From positions 1 to 33,591 of the forward strand of contig VBEJ01000040.1 in the NCBI GenBank assembly GCA_005882985.1: a DNA stretch of 33,591 nucleotides. The letters run 5' to 3'. Each line of letters starts with the position of its first letter. Position 1 is the first letter of the stretch. The translations under genes and the position numbers were made by a program. Below, one piece after another: positions 9,150 to 18,109 of this stretch. The notes under the pieces were generated by a model. It did not search any database and had not been told where the DNA came from. It saw nothing but the letters and a program-made list of their open reading frames with translations. Source of the stretch: Chloroflexota bacterium (GTDB taxonomy: Bacteria; Chloroflexota; Dehalococcoidia; SM23-28-2; RBG-16-64-32).

Positions 9150-10079
9150 TTGCCGATGGGGCCCGGTAGGACCGCAGCCACTGCTGCAACTAGGAATCTC
9201 CGCACTCAACTCCACCCAATCATGACGAGGACGACTTACGCATTGAACCCGGTGCTCAAATGGCGACCCGGCCTCAAGGACGGCGCCGAGGTGTTGCTGC
9301 TTGCAATGGCCTTGCCGCTCTACTACCTCGTCCGCGGCCAGGTGCACCAGCGTGTGGACGAAGCGGTCCAGCGCGGTATCGGTGTCGTCTCTCTCGAGAA
9401 GAGTCTGGGCATATTCTGGGAGGTCCAGTTACAGAGGGCTATACTGGATTACAGCTGGTTTGTCGACTTCCTAAACGGCTTCTATCTCTACGGGCACCTG
9501 CCGCTGATCGGGTTGCTTGCCGCCTGGCTGTATTTCTGGCACCGCCCGCAGTACTTGCTCATGCGGAATGCATTTCTGCTGTCTGGGGCCATCGCCCTCG
9601 TGATCTACGTGAACTTCCCAACCGCTCCACCCCGGCTCCTCCCACCGCATTTTGGAATCGTGGACACGGTATTCAATCAATACGGCCAGGAGCGACCATT
9701 CACCCCAAGCTTCTTCGTGAACCAGTATGCAGCGATGCCAAGCATGCATTTCGGCTGGAATATGCTCGTGGGCATCGCGCTATGGCTTTCCACGAGAAAT
9801 CCCTTCCTTCGCGCACTCGCAGTCCTGATGCCGCTTGGCATGTTTACCGATATCATTCTTACGGCGAACCATTACCTGCTTGACCCGATACTCGCCATTC
9901 CGGTAGTGGCACTCGGCCTGGCAATCACGCTGGGCGGAAGGTGGCTCGTGCTGCGAGCGCTCTCACCGGAGAGCAAGTCTGCCAAGGAGCATGGGTGGGT
10001 GAGCTGGGTCTACTGGTTGGTTGCAATTGACGAAGCAACCGTCCGGCAGCAGCAGCAGAGAGCGCGACAACCTGCCTGA
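9150..10079 (+). CDS. PAP2-superfamily membrane protein (AUR1/inositolphosphotransferase-like)
   Basis: Multi-TM; FPTAPPRLLPP, AAMPSMHFGWN, TANHYLLD motifs. Listed start is TTG at 9150; ATG at 9222 (MTRTTYALNP) is an alternative. Confidence 0.88.
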   Translation: MPMGPGRTAATAATRNLRTQLHPIMTRTTYALNPVLKWRPGLKDGAEVLLLAMALPLYYLVRGQVHQRVDEAVQRGIGVVSLEKSLGIFWEVQLQRAILDYSWFVDFLNGFYLYGHLPLIGLLAAWLYFWHRPQYLLMRNAFLLSGAIALVIYVNFPTAPPRLLPPHFGIVDTVFNQYGQERPFTPSFFVNQYAAMPSMHFGWNMLVGIALWLSTRNPFLRALAVLMPLGMFTDIILTANHYLLDPILAIPVVALGLAITLGGRWLVLRALSPESKSAKEHGWVSWVYWLVAIDEATVRQQQQRARQPA

Positions 10080-10116
10080 TCACACCGCATGATGGCGATC
10101 GCCTGGAGCGACGCTG

Positions 10117-11142
10117 GTGCAAGTTAAGAACCTTCTGACCACACTCCCACGCATCCTCTTCACTAACGCTCCACTCGACGCCCAACTCATTGTCACCCGT
10201 CGCTGCAACCTGAGCTGTGGCTACTGTTCTGAATACGACAGCTTCTCGGAGCCCGTACCGACTGACGTGCTCAAGCAACGCGTTGATGCTTTGCATCGCC
10301 TGCACTCGGCGAATATCACGATGCTCGGGGGGGAGCCGCTGATGCACCCGGACATCGCCGATCTCGTCGCCTACGCCGGCGGGAAATCGAACACGAGCGT
10401 CGTAACGAATGGGTTCCTCTTGCGGAACGGAGTCATAGAGTCGCTGAATGAGGCCGGCCTCAACAATTTGACCGTCAGCATTGACACCCTTCACGCCGAC
10501 CCTACTCGTTTCATTCAGAAATCGCTGCGTTCCTTGAGGACACGGCTGGAGCGGCTACGGAGGCTCGCCCGCTTCGATGTTCACGTGACTGCGGTTCTCT
10601 GCGAATCGTCGGCAAATGACTTCGCGCAACTCGTGCGCGACGTCGAGGGTTTCGGGTTTCGCATGTCGATCAACCTGATCCATAACGCTAAGGGGTACGT
10701 AACTGTCGGCGGGCAGCCCTACCTCGAGTTGTATGAAGAGTTCTATCGCGAAGGTAAGCCGTTCACGTATCTCGACTACGAGTACGGCAAGAAGCTCCTT
10801 CAAGGCGAGCGGCCGGACTGGAAGTGTCGCGCCGGCGCCCGCTACCTCTACGTGGACGAATTCGGAAACGTTCAGCTGTGCGCATCGCAGCTTGGGAGGC
10901 TGGGGAAGGCTGTCGACGAGTACAGCGCGAAAGATCTCCGGGAGCAGGCGAGGACTTATAAGGACTGCGAAGAGGGGTGCTCGGTCGGTTGCGCCTACCG
11001 TTGCTCGCTGGTGGACAATGATAAGCCTCAGTTCGTGAAAGCCCTCCTGAAGGGCTTCGTCAGCGGGACTTTGCGCGACAACAGCCGGCGGCGATCGCTC
11101 CCAGCGGGCGTTCAGGCCGGGCCGGCGCTCGGCGACAAGTAG
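10117..11142 (+). CDS. Radical SAM protein with SPASM-like C-terminal cysteines
   Basis: RRCNLSCGYCSEY (CxxxCxxC), MLGGEPLMHPDI; C-terminal CRAGARYLYVDEFGNVQLCAS…CEEGCSVGCAYRC. GTG start. Confidence 0.9.
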   Translation: MQVKNLLTTLPRILFTNAPLDAQLIVTRRCNLSCGYCSEYDSFSEPVPTDVLKQRVDALHRLHSANITMLGGEPLMHPDIADLVAYAGGKSNTSVVTNGFLLRNGVIESLNEAGLNNLTVSIDTLHADPTRFIQKSLRSLRTRLERLRRLARFDVHVTAVLCESSANDFAQLVRDVEGFGFRMSINLIHNAKGYVTVGGQPYLELYEEFYREGKPFTYLDYEYGKKLLQGERPDWKCRAGARYLYVDEFGNVQLCASQLGRLGKAVDEYSAKDLREQARTYKDCEEGCSVGCAYRCSLVDNDKPQFVKALLKGFVSGTLRDNSRRRSLPAGVQAGPALGDK

Positions 11143-11143
11143 C

Positions 11144-11515
11144 TCACTCGGCCCAGACGGCGCCTTCGATGTGTTCGAGGGAAAGCAGGCGACCGCTCGG
11201 CTCGAAATCGACGGCGATAACATCGATCCTGCGGCGCTCCGGCAGTCGATCGTCGGTCTGGCCATAAGCTTCGGCCAGACCAACCAGACGCCGCTGCTTC
11301 GCGGGCGTCAACGATTCGCTCGCCGTTCCCAGAGTTTGGCCGCGTCGGCAGCGCACCTCGATAAATGCGAGCAGGTCATCTTGTTCGGCGACGATGTCGA
11401 TCTCCCCCTCTCGAATGCGAAAGTTGCGCTCGCGAATGCGATATCCCTTCGCCAGCAAGTGCTGGACGGCCAAGCGCTCGCCGAGATCCCCGAGTATCCG
11501 GCGCGGCGGGGGCAC
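11144..11515 (-). CDS. YraN family (UPF0102) putative endonuclease
   Basis: LGERLAVQHLLAKGYRIRERNFRIREGEIDIVAEQDDLLAFIEVRCR; GTG start sharing one base with the stop of the upstream gene (TAGTG). Confidence 0.92.
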   Translation of the reverse strand: MPPPRRILGDLGERLAVQHLLAKGYRIRERNFRIREGEIDIVAEQDDLLAFIEVRCRRGQTLGTASESLTPAKQRRLVGLAEAYGQTDDRLPERRRIDVIAVDFEPSGRLLSLEHIEGAVWAE

Positions 11516-12465
11516 TAGTAAGCGCCCTGCTTCTCAAAGATGCGGCGAGGGTTCTCCACGGTCATCGTCCGGATCTGGTCCTCGGTGACGCCTGCCTCGC
11601 GGAGTGCCGGCAGGACATTGTCCGGAATGTAGTTGAAGTGCCAGTTGGGAACGATCCTTTCCCTTAGCGGCGGGTCCACCCAGCCAAAATAGCAGGCTGC
11701 GTCGTGCGATAAGACCATCTTCTCGGCATAGCCCATCCCGCACATCTTCGCGATCGTCGCAATACGCTTCTCATTCTCGAGGAAGATATCGATGCCAAAG
11801 CGGTCCATGCCGATATAGCTCCCGCGGTCGCAGAGCTTCCTCAGGTAATTCGTATCCTCTGTGTCTCCGCTGTGCCCTATGACGACCCGGGAAAGGTCGA
11901 CTCCCTCGCTCTCGAAAACGTCCTGCTGCTTGAGACCGACTTCGCTGGCCGCATGGGTGTGCGTGGAGATGGGGACGCTGGTCGCACGATGGGCTTTGGC
12001 GGACGCCCGCAAAATCCGCTCGACATCCTGCGTGACGCCGGGTTCGTCAGTCGCGCACTTGATGATGCCCGCCTTCACGCCGGTATCCATGATTCCGTCC
12101 TGTATGTCCTTGACGAACAATTCGGCGATGTAATCGATATTCCGGCCGGTGATCGAGCGGAAGTGGTGCGGCACCTCCCAGTAGATCCCCGTAGCCACAA
12201 TGACCTGCATCCCGCTGCGGCGGACGACCTCTTTCACGAGGGGAATGTCGCGCCAGTCGCCGGGTGTCAAGTCCACGAGGGTATTGACGCCGCGCTCCAT
12301 AACGTCTTTCAGCTTGGCCGCTGCTTTATCGATTTCCGCCTCCCGGTCAATGATGGGAAAGTTTTCCTTGACGCCGGGCGACTCGACGATGATGTGTTCG
12401 TGCATCAGGGTGAAGCCGAGGTCGGCAGTATCGATGGGCCCGGATACGGTGTTAACGGCGGGCAT
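11515..12465 (-). CDS. Phosphotriesterase family metallohydrolase (phosphotriesterase-like lactonase type)
   Basis: MHEHIIVE, GVKAGIIKCATD (candidate carbamylated Lys), ISTHTHAAS, VIGHSGDTEDTNYL, LSHDAACYFG. Confidence 0.92.
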   Translation of the reverse strand: MPAVNTVSGPIDTADLGFTLMHEHIIVESPGVKENFPIIDREAEIDKAAAKLKDVMERGVNTLVDLTPGDWRDIPLVKEVVRRSGMQVIVATGIYWEVPHHFRSITGRNIDYIAELFVKDIQDGIMDTGVKAGIIKCATDEPGVTQDVERILRASAKAHRATSVPISTHTHAASEVGLKQQDVFESEGVDLSRVVIGHSGDTEDTNYLRKLCDRGSYIGMDRFGIDIFLENEKRIATIAKMCGMGYAEKMVLSHDAACYFGWVDPPLRERIVPNWHFNYIPDNVLPALREAGVTEDQIRTMTVENPRRIFEKQGAY

Positions 12466-12499
12466 AGCGGGGCGTCCTTCCTACCTGTATCAGCGCCGA

Positions 12500-13147
12500 T
12501 TATAGCGGAAGACGAGGCATGACCATCTCGCGAACGGGCGAGAACGAACGGCGGTGCAACTGGCACGGCCCAAGACGGTCGAGTGCGGCGAAATGCTCCG
12601 GTGTGGCGTACCCTTTGTTCGTCACGAACCCGTAGCCGGGATACTCACCGTGCTGCTCCGCCATCAGCCGGTCGCGCGCCACTTTGGCGATGATGGATGC
12701 GCAGGCGATCGACATGATCTTTTCATCGCCGTTGATGATCGCTGTTTGGGGGAGGCGGCAAGCGGGCAAGCGAAAGGCGTCGAGCAAGAGGTGGACGGGT
12801 TGCACGACCAGCTCAGAGATCGCGCCAAGCCACGCCTGGCGGGACGCCTCCGCGATTCCGATGCGATCAATCACGCTAACTGGAACGAAGGCAACTCCCG
12901 CCGCGAGCGAGTGCCTCCAGATATACCCCGAAAGCTCTTCGCGCGCGGCTGCGGTCAACTGCTTGCTGTCACGAACGTCGCGCAGCCAGCGAAATTGCTT
13001 GGTGATCCGATCGATCCGAGGGAGAACAACCGCACCCGCTGCCACCGGCCCAGCGAGCGGCCCGCGACCAACTTCGTCGATCCCGGCGAGGAACCCGACA
13101 CCTGCTCTCCAGAGGGCGCGTTCCGCGACGAGATCGGGTGCCCGCAT
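12500..13147 (-). CDS. rnhB: Ribonuclease HII
   Basis: FLAGIDEVGRGPLAGPVAAGAVVL, RDSKQLT, INGDEKIMSIACASIIAKVARD, HRRSFSPV. Confidence 0.96.
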   Translation of the reverse strand: MRAPDLVAERALWRAGVGFLAGIDEVGRGPLAGPVAAGAVVLPRIDRITKQFRWLRDVRDSKQLTAAAREELSGYIWRHSLAAGVAFVPVSVIDRIGIAEASRQAWLGAISELVVQPVHLLLDAFRLPACRLPQTAIINGDEKIMSIACASIIAKVARDRLMAEQHGEYPGYGFVTNKGYATPEHFAALDRLGPCQLHRRSFSPVREMVMPRLPL

Positions 13148-13292
13148 GGCTTTGAGTTCATGCTAGACGCGACATTCCAGCGAGTCAATAGAGGTAAGCT
13201 GATTATCATTTCCCGCTTGACCGGTGCTTTGCTGCCGCATAACTTGTGCTCAACCATCAGAAGCGAGGAGTCGCAAGAGGAGAAGGAGAAGC

Positions 13293-13481
13293 ATGCCCAT
13301 CGTGCGTATCGAAATGTGGACAGGGCGGACGGTCGCTCAGAAGAAGGAGCTTGCACGCGTTGTCACCGACGCGATGGTGAACATCGCGCATACGACTGCT
13401 GAAGCTACCATAATCGTCTTCGAAGACATCGCGAAAGACGATTGGGCACAGGCAGGGGTACTGGCATCGGCAGAGATGTGA
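13293..13481 (+). CDS. 4-oxalocrotonate tautomerase family protein
   Basis: MPIVRIEMWTGRTVAQKKELARVVTDAMVNIAHTTAEATIIVFEDIAKDDWAQAGVLASAEM; Pro directly after the start Met; preceded by GGAGAAGGAGA. The longer ORF start at 13224 is not needed. Confidence 0.85.
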   Translation: MPIVRIEMWTGRTVAQKKELARVVTDAMVNIAHTTAEATIIVFEDIAKDDWAQAGVLASAEM

Positions 13482-13551
13482 TCGCCGGTTGTAACTCGCT
13501 CGCGGCGGGGCCCGTCCTTTCAGTATGAGCGGCGGCGAGGCGGTCGTGTGC

Positions 13552-13557
13552 TATAAT
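13552..13557 (+). promoter_or_regulatory. -10-like TATAAT upstream of ftsH
   Basis: TATAAT 58 nt before the ftsH ATG; no clear -35 seen. Confidence 0.4.
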
Positions 13558-13569
13558 CGAGCCAGATGC

Positions 13570-13590
13570 GGGTAGGCCTCAGGCCTGCCC
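13570..13590 (+). other. Hairpin in predicted ftsH 5' UTR
   Basis: GGGTAGGCC-TCA-GGCCTGCCC: 9-bp stem with one G-T pair and 3-nt loop. Confidence 0.5.
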
Positions 13591-13615
13591 AATCGCTTCT
13601 CAGGGGAAGAGACTT

Positions 13616-15571
13616 ATGTACGGACGCTGGTTGCGGAACAGCTTTATCTACCTTCTGATCTTGGTCGCCATCGTGGCCATCGTCTTCACGGTGTTTCAGG
13701 GAAGCGGATCCGGAAGGGTCAAGCAGGAGCTTCCTCAATTTATTGAACAGGTCAAGGCGGACAACGTACAAGACATTAAGGTCGATGATACGAACGTCAC
13801 CTATAAGCTCAAGGATGACCCTGACCACGGTTACAAGACGGAACTAGAGAAGGGCGACACGCTCCGTCAAGTTCTAGTCGATGCCAAAGTTACGACTTTG
13901 CCGAAGTATGAGATCAAGGATCCCAGTCCCTGGACTAACTATCTTGGCCTACTTATCAACTTCCTGCCCATCATTATCATTCTTGCAATCGTCTTCTTCT
14001 TTTTGAGGCAAGCCCAGGGTTCCAACAATCAGGCCCTCAACTTTGGGAAGAGCCGCGCGCGGATGTTCAGCGGCACCCGCCCAAGTGTGACGTTCCTTGA
14101 CGTGGCGGGCGTGGATGAAGCCAAGGAAGAGCTGAAAGAGGTCGTCGAGTTCCTGAAGTACCCGGAGAAATTCGCGGCGCTGGGCGCTCGGATTCCGAAG
14201 GGCGTCTTGTTGGTCGGACCCCCGGGCACCGGCAAGACGCTTCTCGCCAAGGCGGTCGCCGGCGAGGCGGGCGTGCCTTTCTTTTCGATCAGTGGCTCTG
14301 AATTCGTCGAGATGTTCGTGGGTGTCGGTGCCTCTCGTGTGCGCGATCTCTTCGATCAGGCTAAGCGAAACTCGCCATGCATCGTCTTCATCGATGAGAT
14401 CGATGCGGTTGGCCGTCATCGAGGCGCCGGGCTAGGGGGCAGTCATGACGAGCGTGAGCAGACACTAAACCAGATCCTCGTCGAGATGGACGGCTTCGAC
14501 ACGAATACCAACGTGATCGTTGTGGCCGCAACCAACCGTCCCGACATCCTTGACCCAGCCCTACTGCGGCCGGGACGCTTCGATCGCCAGGTCGTTCTCG
14601 ACCAGCCGGATATTCGCGGGCGAAAGGCCATCCTGGAGGTCCATGCGAAGGGCAAGCCACTAGATGGGGACGTGAGTCTCGAGGTGCTGGCGAAACAAAC
14701 GCCTGGCTTCTCAGGGGCGGACCTGGCCAACCTTATCAATGAAGGCGCCATCCTGGCTGCACGCCGCGGCAAGAAAAAAATCCAGATGCCGGAATTCAAC
14801 GAAGCAGTTGACCGCGTGATCGCGGGGCCGGAGCGCAAAAGCCGCGTTATCAGCCAGAAAGAGAAGGAAATCATCGCGTACCACGAGGCTGGTCACGCGT
14901 TGGTCGGCCACATGCTCCCGAACGCGGACCCGCCTTACAAGATCAGCATCATTGCGCGCGGGATGGCGGGAGGCTTCACTCGCTTTCTGCCGGAGGAAGA
15001 CCGCCACTTCTACAGCCGCAGCCAGCTCATCGACCGCTTATCAGCGGGCTTGGGCGGGCTCGTCGCTGAGGAGCTCGTGTTCGGGGAGAGTACTACAGGC
15101 CCTCAGAATGACCTCGAACACGCCACTCGTCTTGCGCGTCAGATGGTAACGCAGTGGGGCATGAGCGACCGGCTTGGCCCTCGTACCTTCGGCCGCAAAG
15201 AAGAGCTGGTCTTCCTTGGTCGGGAGATCTCGGAACAACGCAACTACAGTGAGAAAGTCGCTGAGGAGATCGACGAAGAGGTCCGGCAGATTATCGATAA
15301 GGCCTACCAGACGGCCAAGAAGCTGCTTACGGATAACCGCGATCGCCTGAATGCAATCGTTGGTGTGCTTCTTGAGGAAGAGACCATAGAAGGTGACCCG
15401 TTGACCGCTCTCCTCTCTGGCAAGAGGCCGGAAGACTCTACTCCGGGCCCCAAGCCGGAAGAGCCGACGGCACCTCAAGAGAGCGGAGAGCGAAAGAAGG
15501 GCGTCAGCCAGCCGAAGCCCGGCCTAGCCTGGGAGCCTCAGTCTCGGCTAGAGAACCCAAGCAGCGGCTAA
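13616..15571 (+). CDS. ftsH: ATP-dependent zinc metalloprotease FtsH
   Basis: Walker [17 protein letters not shown] region ([19 protein letters not shown]), HEAGH zinc motif, N-terminal TM segments. Confidence 0.98.
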   Translation: MYGRWLRNSFIYLLILVAIVAIVFTVFQGSGSGRVKQELPQFIEQVKADNVQDIKVDDTNVTYKLKDDPDHGYKTELEKGDTLRQVLVDAKVTTLPKYEIKDPSPWTNYLGLLINFLPIIIILAIVFFFLRQAQGSNNQALNFGKSRARMFSGTRPSVTFLDVAGVDEAKEELKEVVEFLKYPEKFAALGARIPKGVLLVGPPGTGKTLLAKAVAGEAGVPFFSISGSEFVEMFVGVGASRVRDLFDQAKRNSPCIVFIDEIDAVGRHRGAGLGGSHDEREQTLNQILVEMDGFDTNTNVIVVAATNRPDILDPALLRPGRFDRQVVLDQPDIRGRKAILEVHAKGKPLDGDVSLEVLAKQTPGFSGADLANLINEGAILAARRGKKKIQMPEFNEAVDRVIAGPERKSRVISQKEKEIIAYHEAGHALVGHMLPNADPPYKISIIARGMAGGFTRFLPEEDRHFYSRSQLIDRLSAGLGGLVAEELVFGESTTGPQNDLEHATRLARQMVTQWGMSDRLGPRTFGRKEELVFLGREISEQRNYSEKVAEEIDEEVRQIIDKAYQTAKKLLTDNRDRLNAIVGVLLEEETIEGDPLTALLSGKRPEDSTPGPKPEEPTAPQESGERKKGVSQPKPGLAWEPQSRLENPSSG

Positions 15572-15623
15572 CTCACCCCCGCTTCCTGGACAGACTTGCT
15601 TCACGGCGAATAGAATCGAACTC

Positions 15624-15657
15624 TGGGCCGGATACACGGCCCAGCGGCTGCGCAGCC
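15624..15657 (+). promoter_or_regulatory. Structured rplU leader
   Basis: TGGGCCG-GATACA-CGGCCCA (15624-15643, 7-bp stem) followed by the perfect palindrome GGCTGCGCAGCC (15646-15657), directly before the SD and ATT start. Confidence 0.5.
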
Positions 15658-15670
15658 ATGGAGGAATCCC

Positions 15671-16276
15671 ATTTACGCCGTAATAAGAACCGGTGGCAGG
15701 CAATATCGCGTCGAGACCGATCAGGCCCTCGACGTTGACCGCCTAACCGTCGAAGCGGGCGCCACGGTCGAGTTCAGTCACGTGTTGCTGGTGGATGACG
15801 CCGGCCAAGTACAGCTGGGAACCCCTTTTGTGGAAGGCGCGCGCGTTGTCGCCGAAGTTATCGAGCACGGGAGGGACGCGAAGATACTCGTGTTCAAATA
15901 CAAGAATAAGACCCGCTACCGGCGGCGAAGGGGACACCGCCAGGCATACACCCGAGTGGCTGTCCGGCAAATCCTGACCGGCGGACGCCAGGCCACGGAG
16001 ATCGGAGAGAAGCCGGCACGAAGGCCCCGCCGGCGATCAACTACGGAGAAAAGCGAAGGGCCCGTTCTGGCTGAGTCCGAGGCGATTACCGAGGGAGTGC
16101 CTTCGCGGGCGGCCACCGCAGCAACGATGGAGGAAGCGCCTCCAACAGCGCACCGTGCTGCCCGCCCGCGAAGGACCGCGAAGCCATCCACCGAGACGGC
16201 GGATGAGGGATCAGGCGCAAAGGACGCGAAACCGGCGAGGCGGGCGAGAACCAAGAAAGTTGAGAGTGGAGAGTAG
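15671..16276 (+). CDS. rplU: 50S ribosomal protein L21, predicted ATT start and long basic/Ala-rich C-terminal extension
   Basis: From 15671: (I/M)YAVIRTGGRQYRVETDQALDVDRLTVEAGATVEFSHVLLVDDAGQ…KNKTRYRRRRGHRQAYTRVAVRQI. The ATT aligns with the canonical Met; GGAGGA SD at 15660-15665; in-frame TAG at 15611 with no ATG/GTG/TTG between. The supplied track starts internally at 15782. Confidence 0.9.
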   Translation: MYAVIRTGGRQYRVETDQALDVDRLTVEAGATVEFSHVLLVDDAGQVQLGTPFVEGARVVAEVIEHGRDAKILVFKYKNKTRYRRRRGHRQAYTRVAVRQILTGGRQATEIGEKPARRPRRRSTTEKSEGPVLAESEAITEGVPSRAATAATMEEAPPTAHRAARPRRTAKPSTETADEGSGAKDAKPARRARTKKVESGE

Positions 16277-16282
16277 GGCAGG

Positions 16283-16543
16283 ATGGCACACAAGAAGAGT
16301 GGCGGCAGCGCCAAGAACGGGCGAGATTCTCAGTCCAAGCGACTGGGTGTGAAGCGCTTCGATGGAGAACTGGTCTTGCCCGGCACGATCATCGTGCGGC
16401 AGCGCGGCACTCGAGTGCACCCGGGTGTGAACGTTGGGTTGGGCCGCGACCACACCATCTTCGCTCTCACCGAGGGTAAGGTAAAGTTCGCGCCGTATAA
16501 TAAGGGAGGGCGAAAGAAAGTTAGTATCGTCCCGAGCGAGTAA
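16283..16543 (+). CDS. rpmA: 50S ribosomal protein L27
   Basis: [48 protein letters not shown]. Confidence 0.98.
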   Translation: MAHKKSGGSAKNGRDSQSKRLGVKRFDGELVLPGTIIVRQRGTRVHPGVNVGLGRDHTIFALTEGKVKFAPYNKGGRKKVSIVPSE

Positions 16544-16549
16544 GGACTA

Positions 16550-16753
16550 ATGAAGGCAAAGATTCATCCAGAGTACGTGCAGGCCACCGTACATTGTGCT
16601 TCCTGTGGCACTACGTGGGAGACCCGCGCCACAAAACCGGATCTGCGCGTCGAGGTCTGCAGCAACTGCCACCCGTTCTTCACCGGCGAGCATCGAATCG
16701 TCGATACTGCCGGACGAGTGGAGCGCTTCAAGCGCCGCTACGGCATGAAGTAG
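16550..16753 (+). CDS. rpmE: 50S ribosomal protein L31 (zinc-type, CxxC)
   Basis: MKAKIHPEYVQATVHCASCGTTWETRATKPDLRVEVCSNCHPFFTGEHRIVDTAGRVERFKRRY. Confidence 0.97.
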   Translation: MKAKIHPEYVQATVHCASCGTTWETRATKPDLRVEVCSNCHPFFTGEHRIVDTAGRVERFKRRYGMK

Positions 16754-16778
16754 GAACGCAGGAACAGGTCACGATTTC

Positions 16779-16802
16779 CGGGCCGGGGCCATCTCCGGCC
16801 CG
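16779..16802 (+). terminator. Terminator-like hairpin after rpmE
   Basis: CGGGCCGG-GGCCATCT-CCGGCCCG, 8-bp stem, followed by ATTGTTGT (only weakly T-rich). Confidence 0.5.
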
Positions 16803-16823
16803 ATTGTTGTAAAACGGTGGGAA

Positions 16824-17765
16824 ATGGCTGAGCGCCGGGTTTATTACGGGGGACAAGCGGTCATCGAGGGCGTGATGATCCGCGGCCCGACGAGCATGGC
16901 CATCGCCTGTCGCAAGCCAGACGGACAGATCCTCGTGCGCGAGCAGCCGCTGGGTGGCGCCTATACGGGCCCCTTGCGCCGCCTGCCTCTCGTACGAGGC
17001 ATCATCGTCATGTGGGAAACCCTGGCACTCGGTATCCGCGGGCTGGTCTTTTCCTCGAACGTCGCGATGGGCCAGGAAGATAACGAGATCAAGTCGCGCG
17101 CTCTGTGGGCGACCGCCTTCGCCTCGCTAGCATTGATCGCCATTATCTTCTTCGCCGGGCCTCTGCTGCTGGCGGACTGGCTCGAGAGCCTGGTGCACAA
17201 TCACTGGTTAGTCATCCTGATTGAGGGCGCGATCAGGCTCGGAGTCGTGGTTGGCTATATGGCGGCAATCGGACTGCTGCCGGATGTGCGCCGCATCTAC
17301 GCTTATCACGGGGCGGAACACAAGACCATACACGCGCTGGAAAAAGGCGACCCCCTCGAACCACGAGCGGTGCAGCGCTATTCAACTGCGCACGTGCGTT
17401 GCGGGACGAGCTTCCTGCTCACTGTTGTTGTTGTGAGTATCGTCGTGTTTGGGCTCGTTGGTGATCCGGACCTCTGGCTTCGCGTCGTGTCGCGCGTTGT
17501 GTTGATCCCGGTCATTGCGGCGATCGCATACGAACTCATCCGCCTCGGCGGTGCCTTCGAATCGAGCCCGGTGACGCGGGTGGTAATGTGGCCGAATCTG
17601 GTGCTCCAGTCGCTTACGACGCGACAACCGGATGATACGCAGGTGGAGGTCGCGATAAGTGCGCTCCAAGAGGTGCTTTACCGGGAGGGAGTGCTTGAGC
17701 GGGTAGCGCCCAAGTTCGCCGCCGAGGCCGAGGAAAATATTGAAGCGGCTCCGCCGCTCGACTAA
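16824..17765 (+). CDS. DUF1385 family membrane protein (YqhQ-like)
   Basis: YYGGQAVIEGVMIRGPTSMAIACRKPDG; YAYHGAEHKTIHALEKGDPLEP; RCGTSFLLTV. Confidence 0.93.
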   Translation: MAERRVYYGGQAVIEGVMIRGPTSMAIACRKPDGQILVREQPLGGAYTGPLRRLPLVRGIIVMWETLALGIRGLVFSSNVAMGQEDNEIKSRALWATAFASLALIAIIFFAGPLLLADWLESLVHNHWLVILIEGAIRLGVVVGYMAAIGLLPDVRRIYAYHGAEHKTIHALEKGDPLEPRAVQRYSTAHVRCGTSFLLTVVVVSIVVFGLVGDPDLWLRVVSRVVLIPVIAAIAYELIRLGGAFESSPVTRVVMWPNLVLQSLTTRQPDDTQVEVAISALQEVLYREGVLERVAPKFAAEAEENIEAAPPLD

Positions 17766-17766
17766 G

Positions 17767-18081
17767 TTACGAAGCGTCGAGCTCTCGGTAGAAGCAAGAC
17801 CGCTCGCCGGTGTGGCAGGCCGGCCCCGTCGCCTCCACACGCACGACCAGCGCGTCTTCGTCGCAATCGTAGAGGATGCGCCGGACGTTCAAGTAGTTCC
17901 CGGATGTTTCGCCCTTCAGCATCAGCTTCTGGTGCTCGCGGCTGTAGCGCCACACTTGCCCGGACTCGCCGGTTCGCCGGACGGCTTCGTCATTCATCCA
18001 GAAGAGAGTGAGCACCTCGCCCGAATCGTCGTCCTGGATGATCGCGGGGATTAGACCACGGTGGTCATACTTGAGTGCCAT
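17767..18081 (-). CDS. hisI: Phosphoribosyl-AMP cyclohydrolase
   Basis: WMNDEAVRRTGESGQVWRYSREHQKLMLKGETSGNYLNVRRILYDCDEDALVVRVEATGPACHTGERSCF. Confidence 0.95.
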   Translation of the reverse strand: MALKYDHRGLIPAIIQDDDSGEVLTLFWMNDEAVRRTGESGQVWRYSREHQKLMLKGETSGNYLNVRRILYDCDEDALVVRVEATGPACHTGERSCFYRELDAS

Positions 18082-18109
18082 CGATGTACCTTTCGTCAGC
18101 CGGCCGCGC

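Noticed and set aside
11872-12522. 216 aa plus-strand ORF antisense to the phosphotriesterase-like gene
   Set aside because: Shadow frame; all metal-binding motifs are on the opposite strand.
12554-13402. 282 aa plus-strand ORF antisense to rnhB
   Set aside because: rnhB motifs are clear; the composition of this ORF is typical of a shadow frame.
15658-15670. ATG at 15658 as the rplU start
   Set aside because: It is out of frame with the L21 core and reaches a stop after about 26 codons (MEESHLRRNKNRWQAISRRDRSGPRR*). It would work only if there were a sequencing indel.
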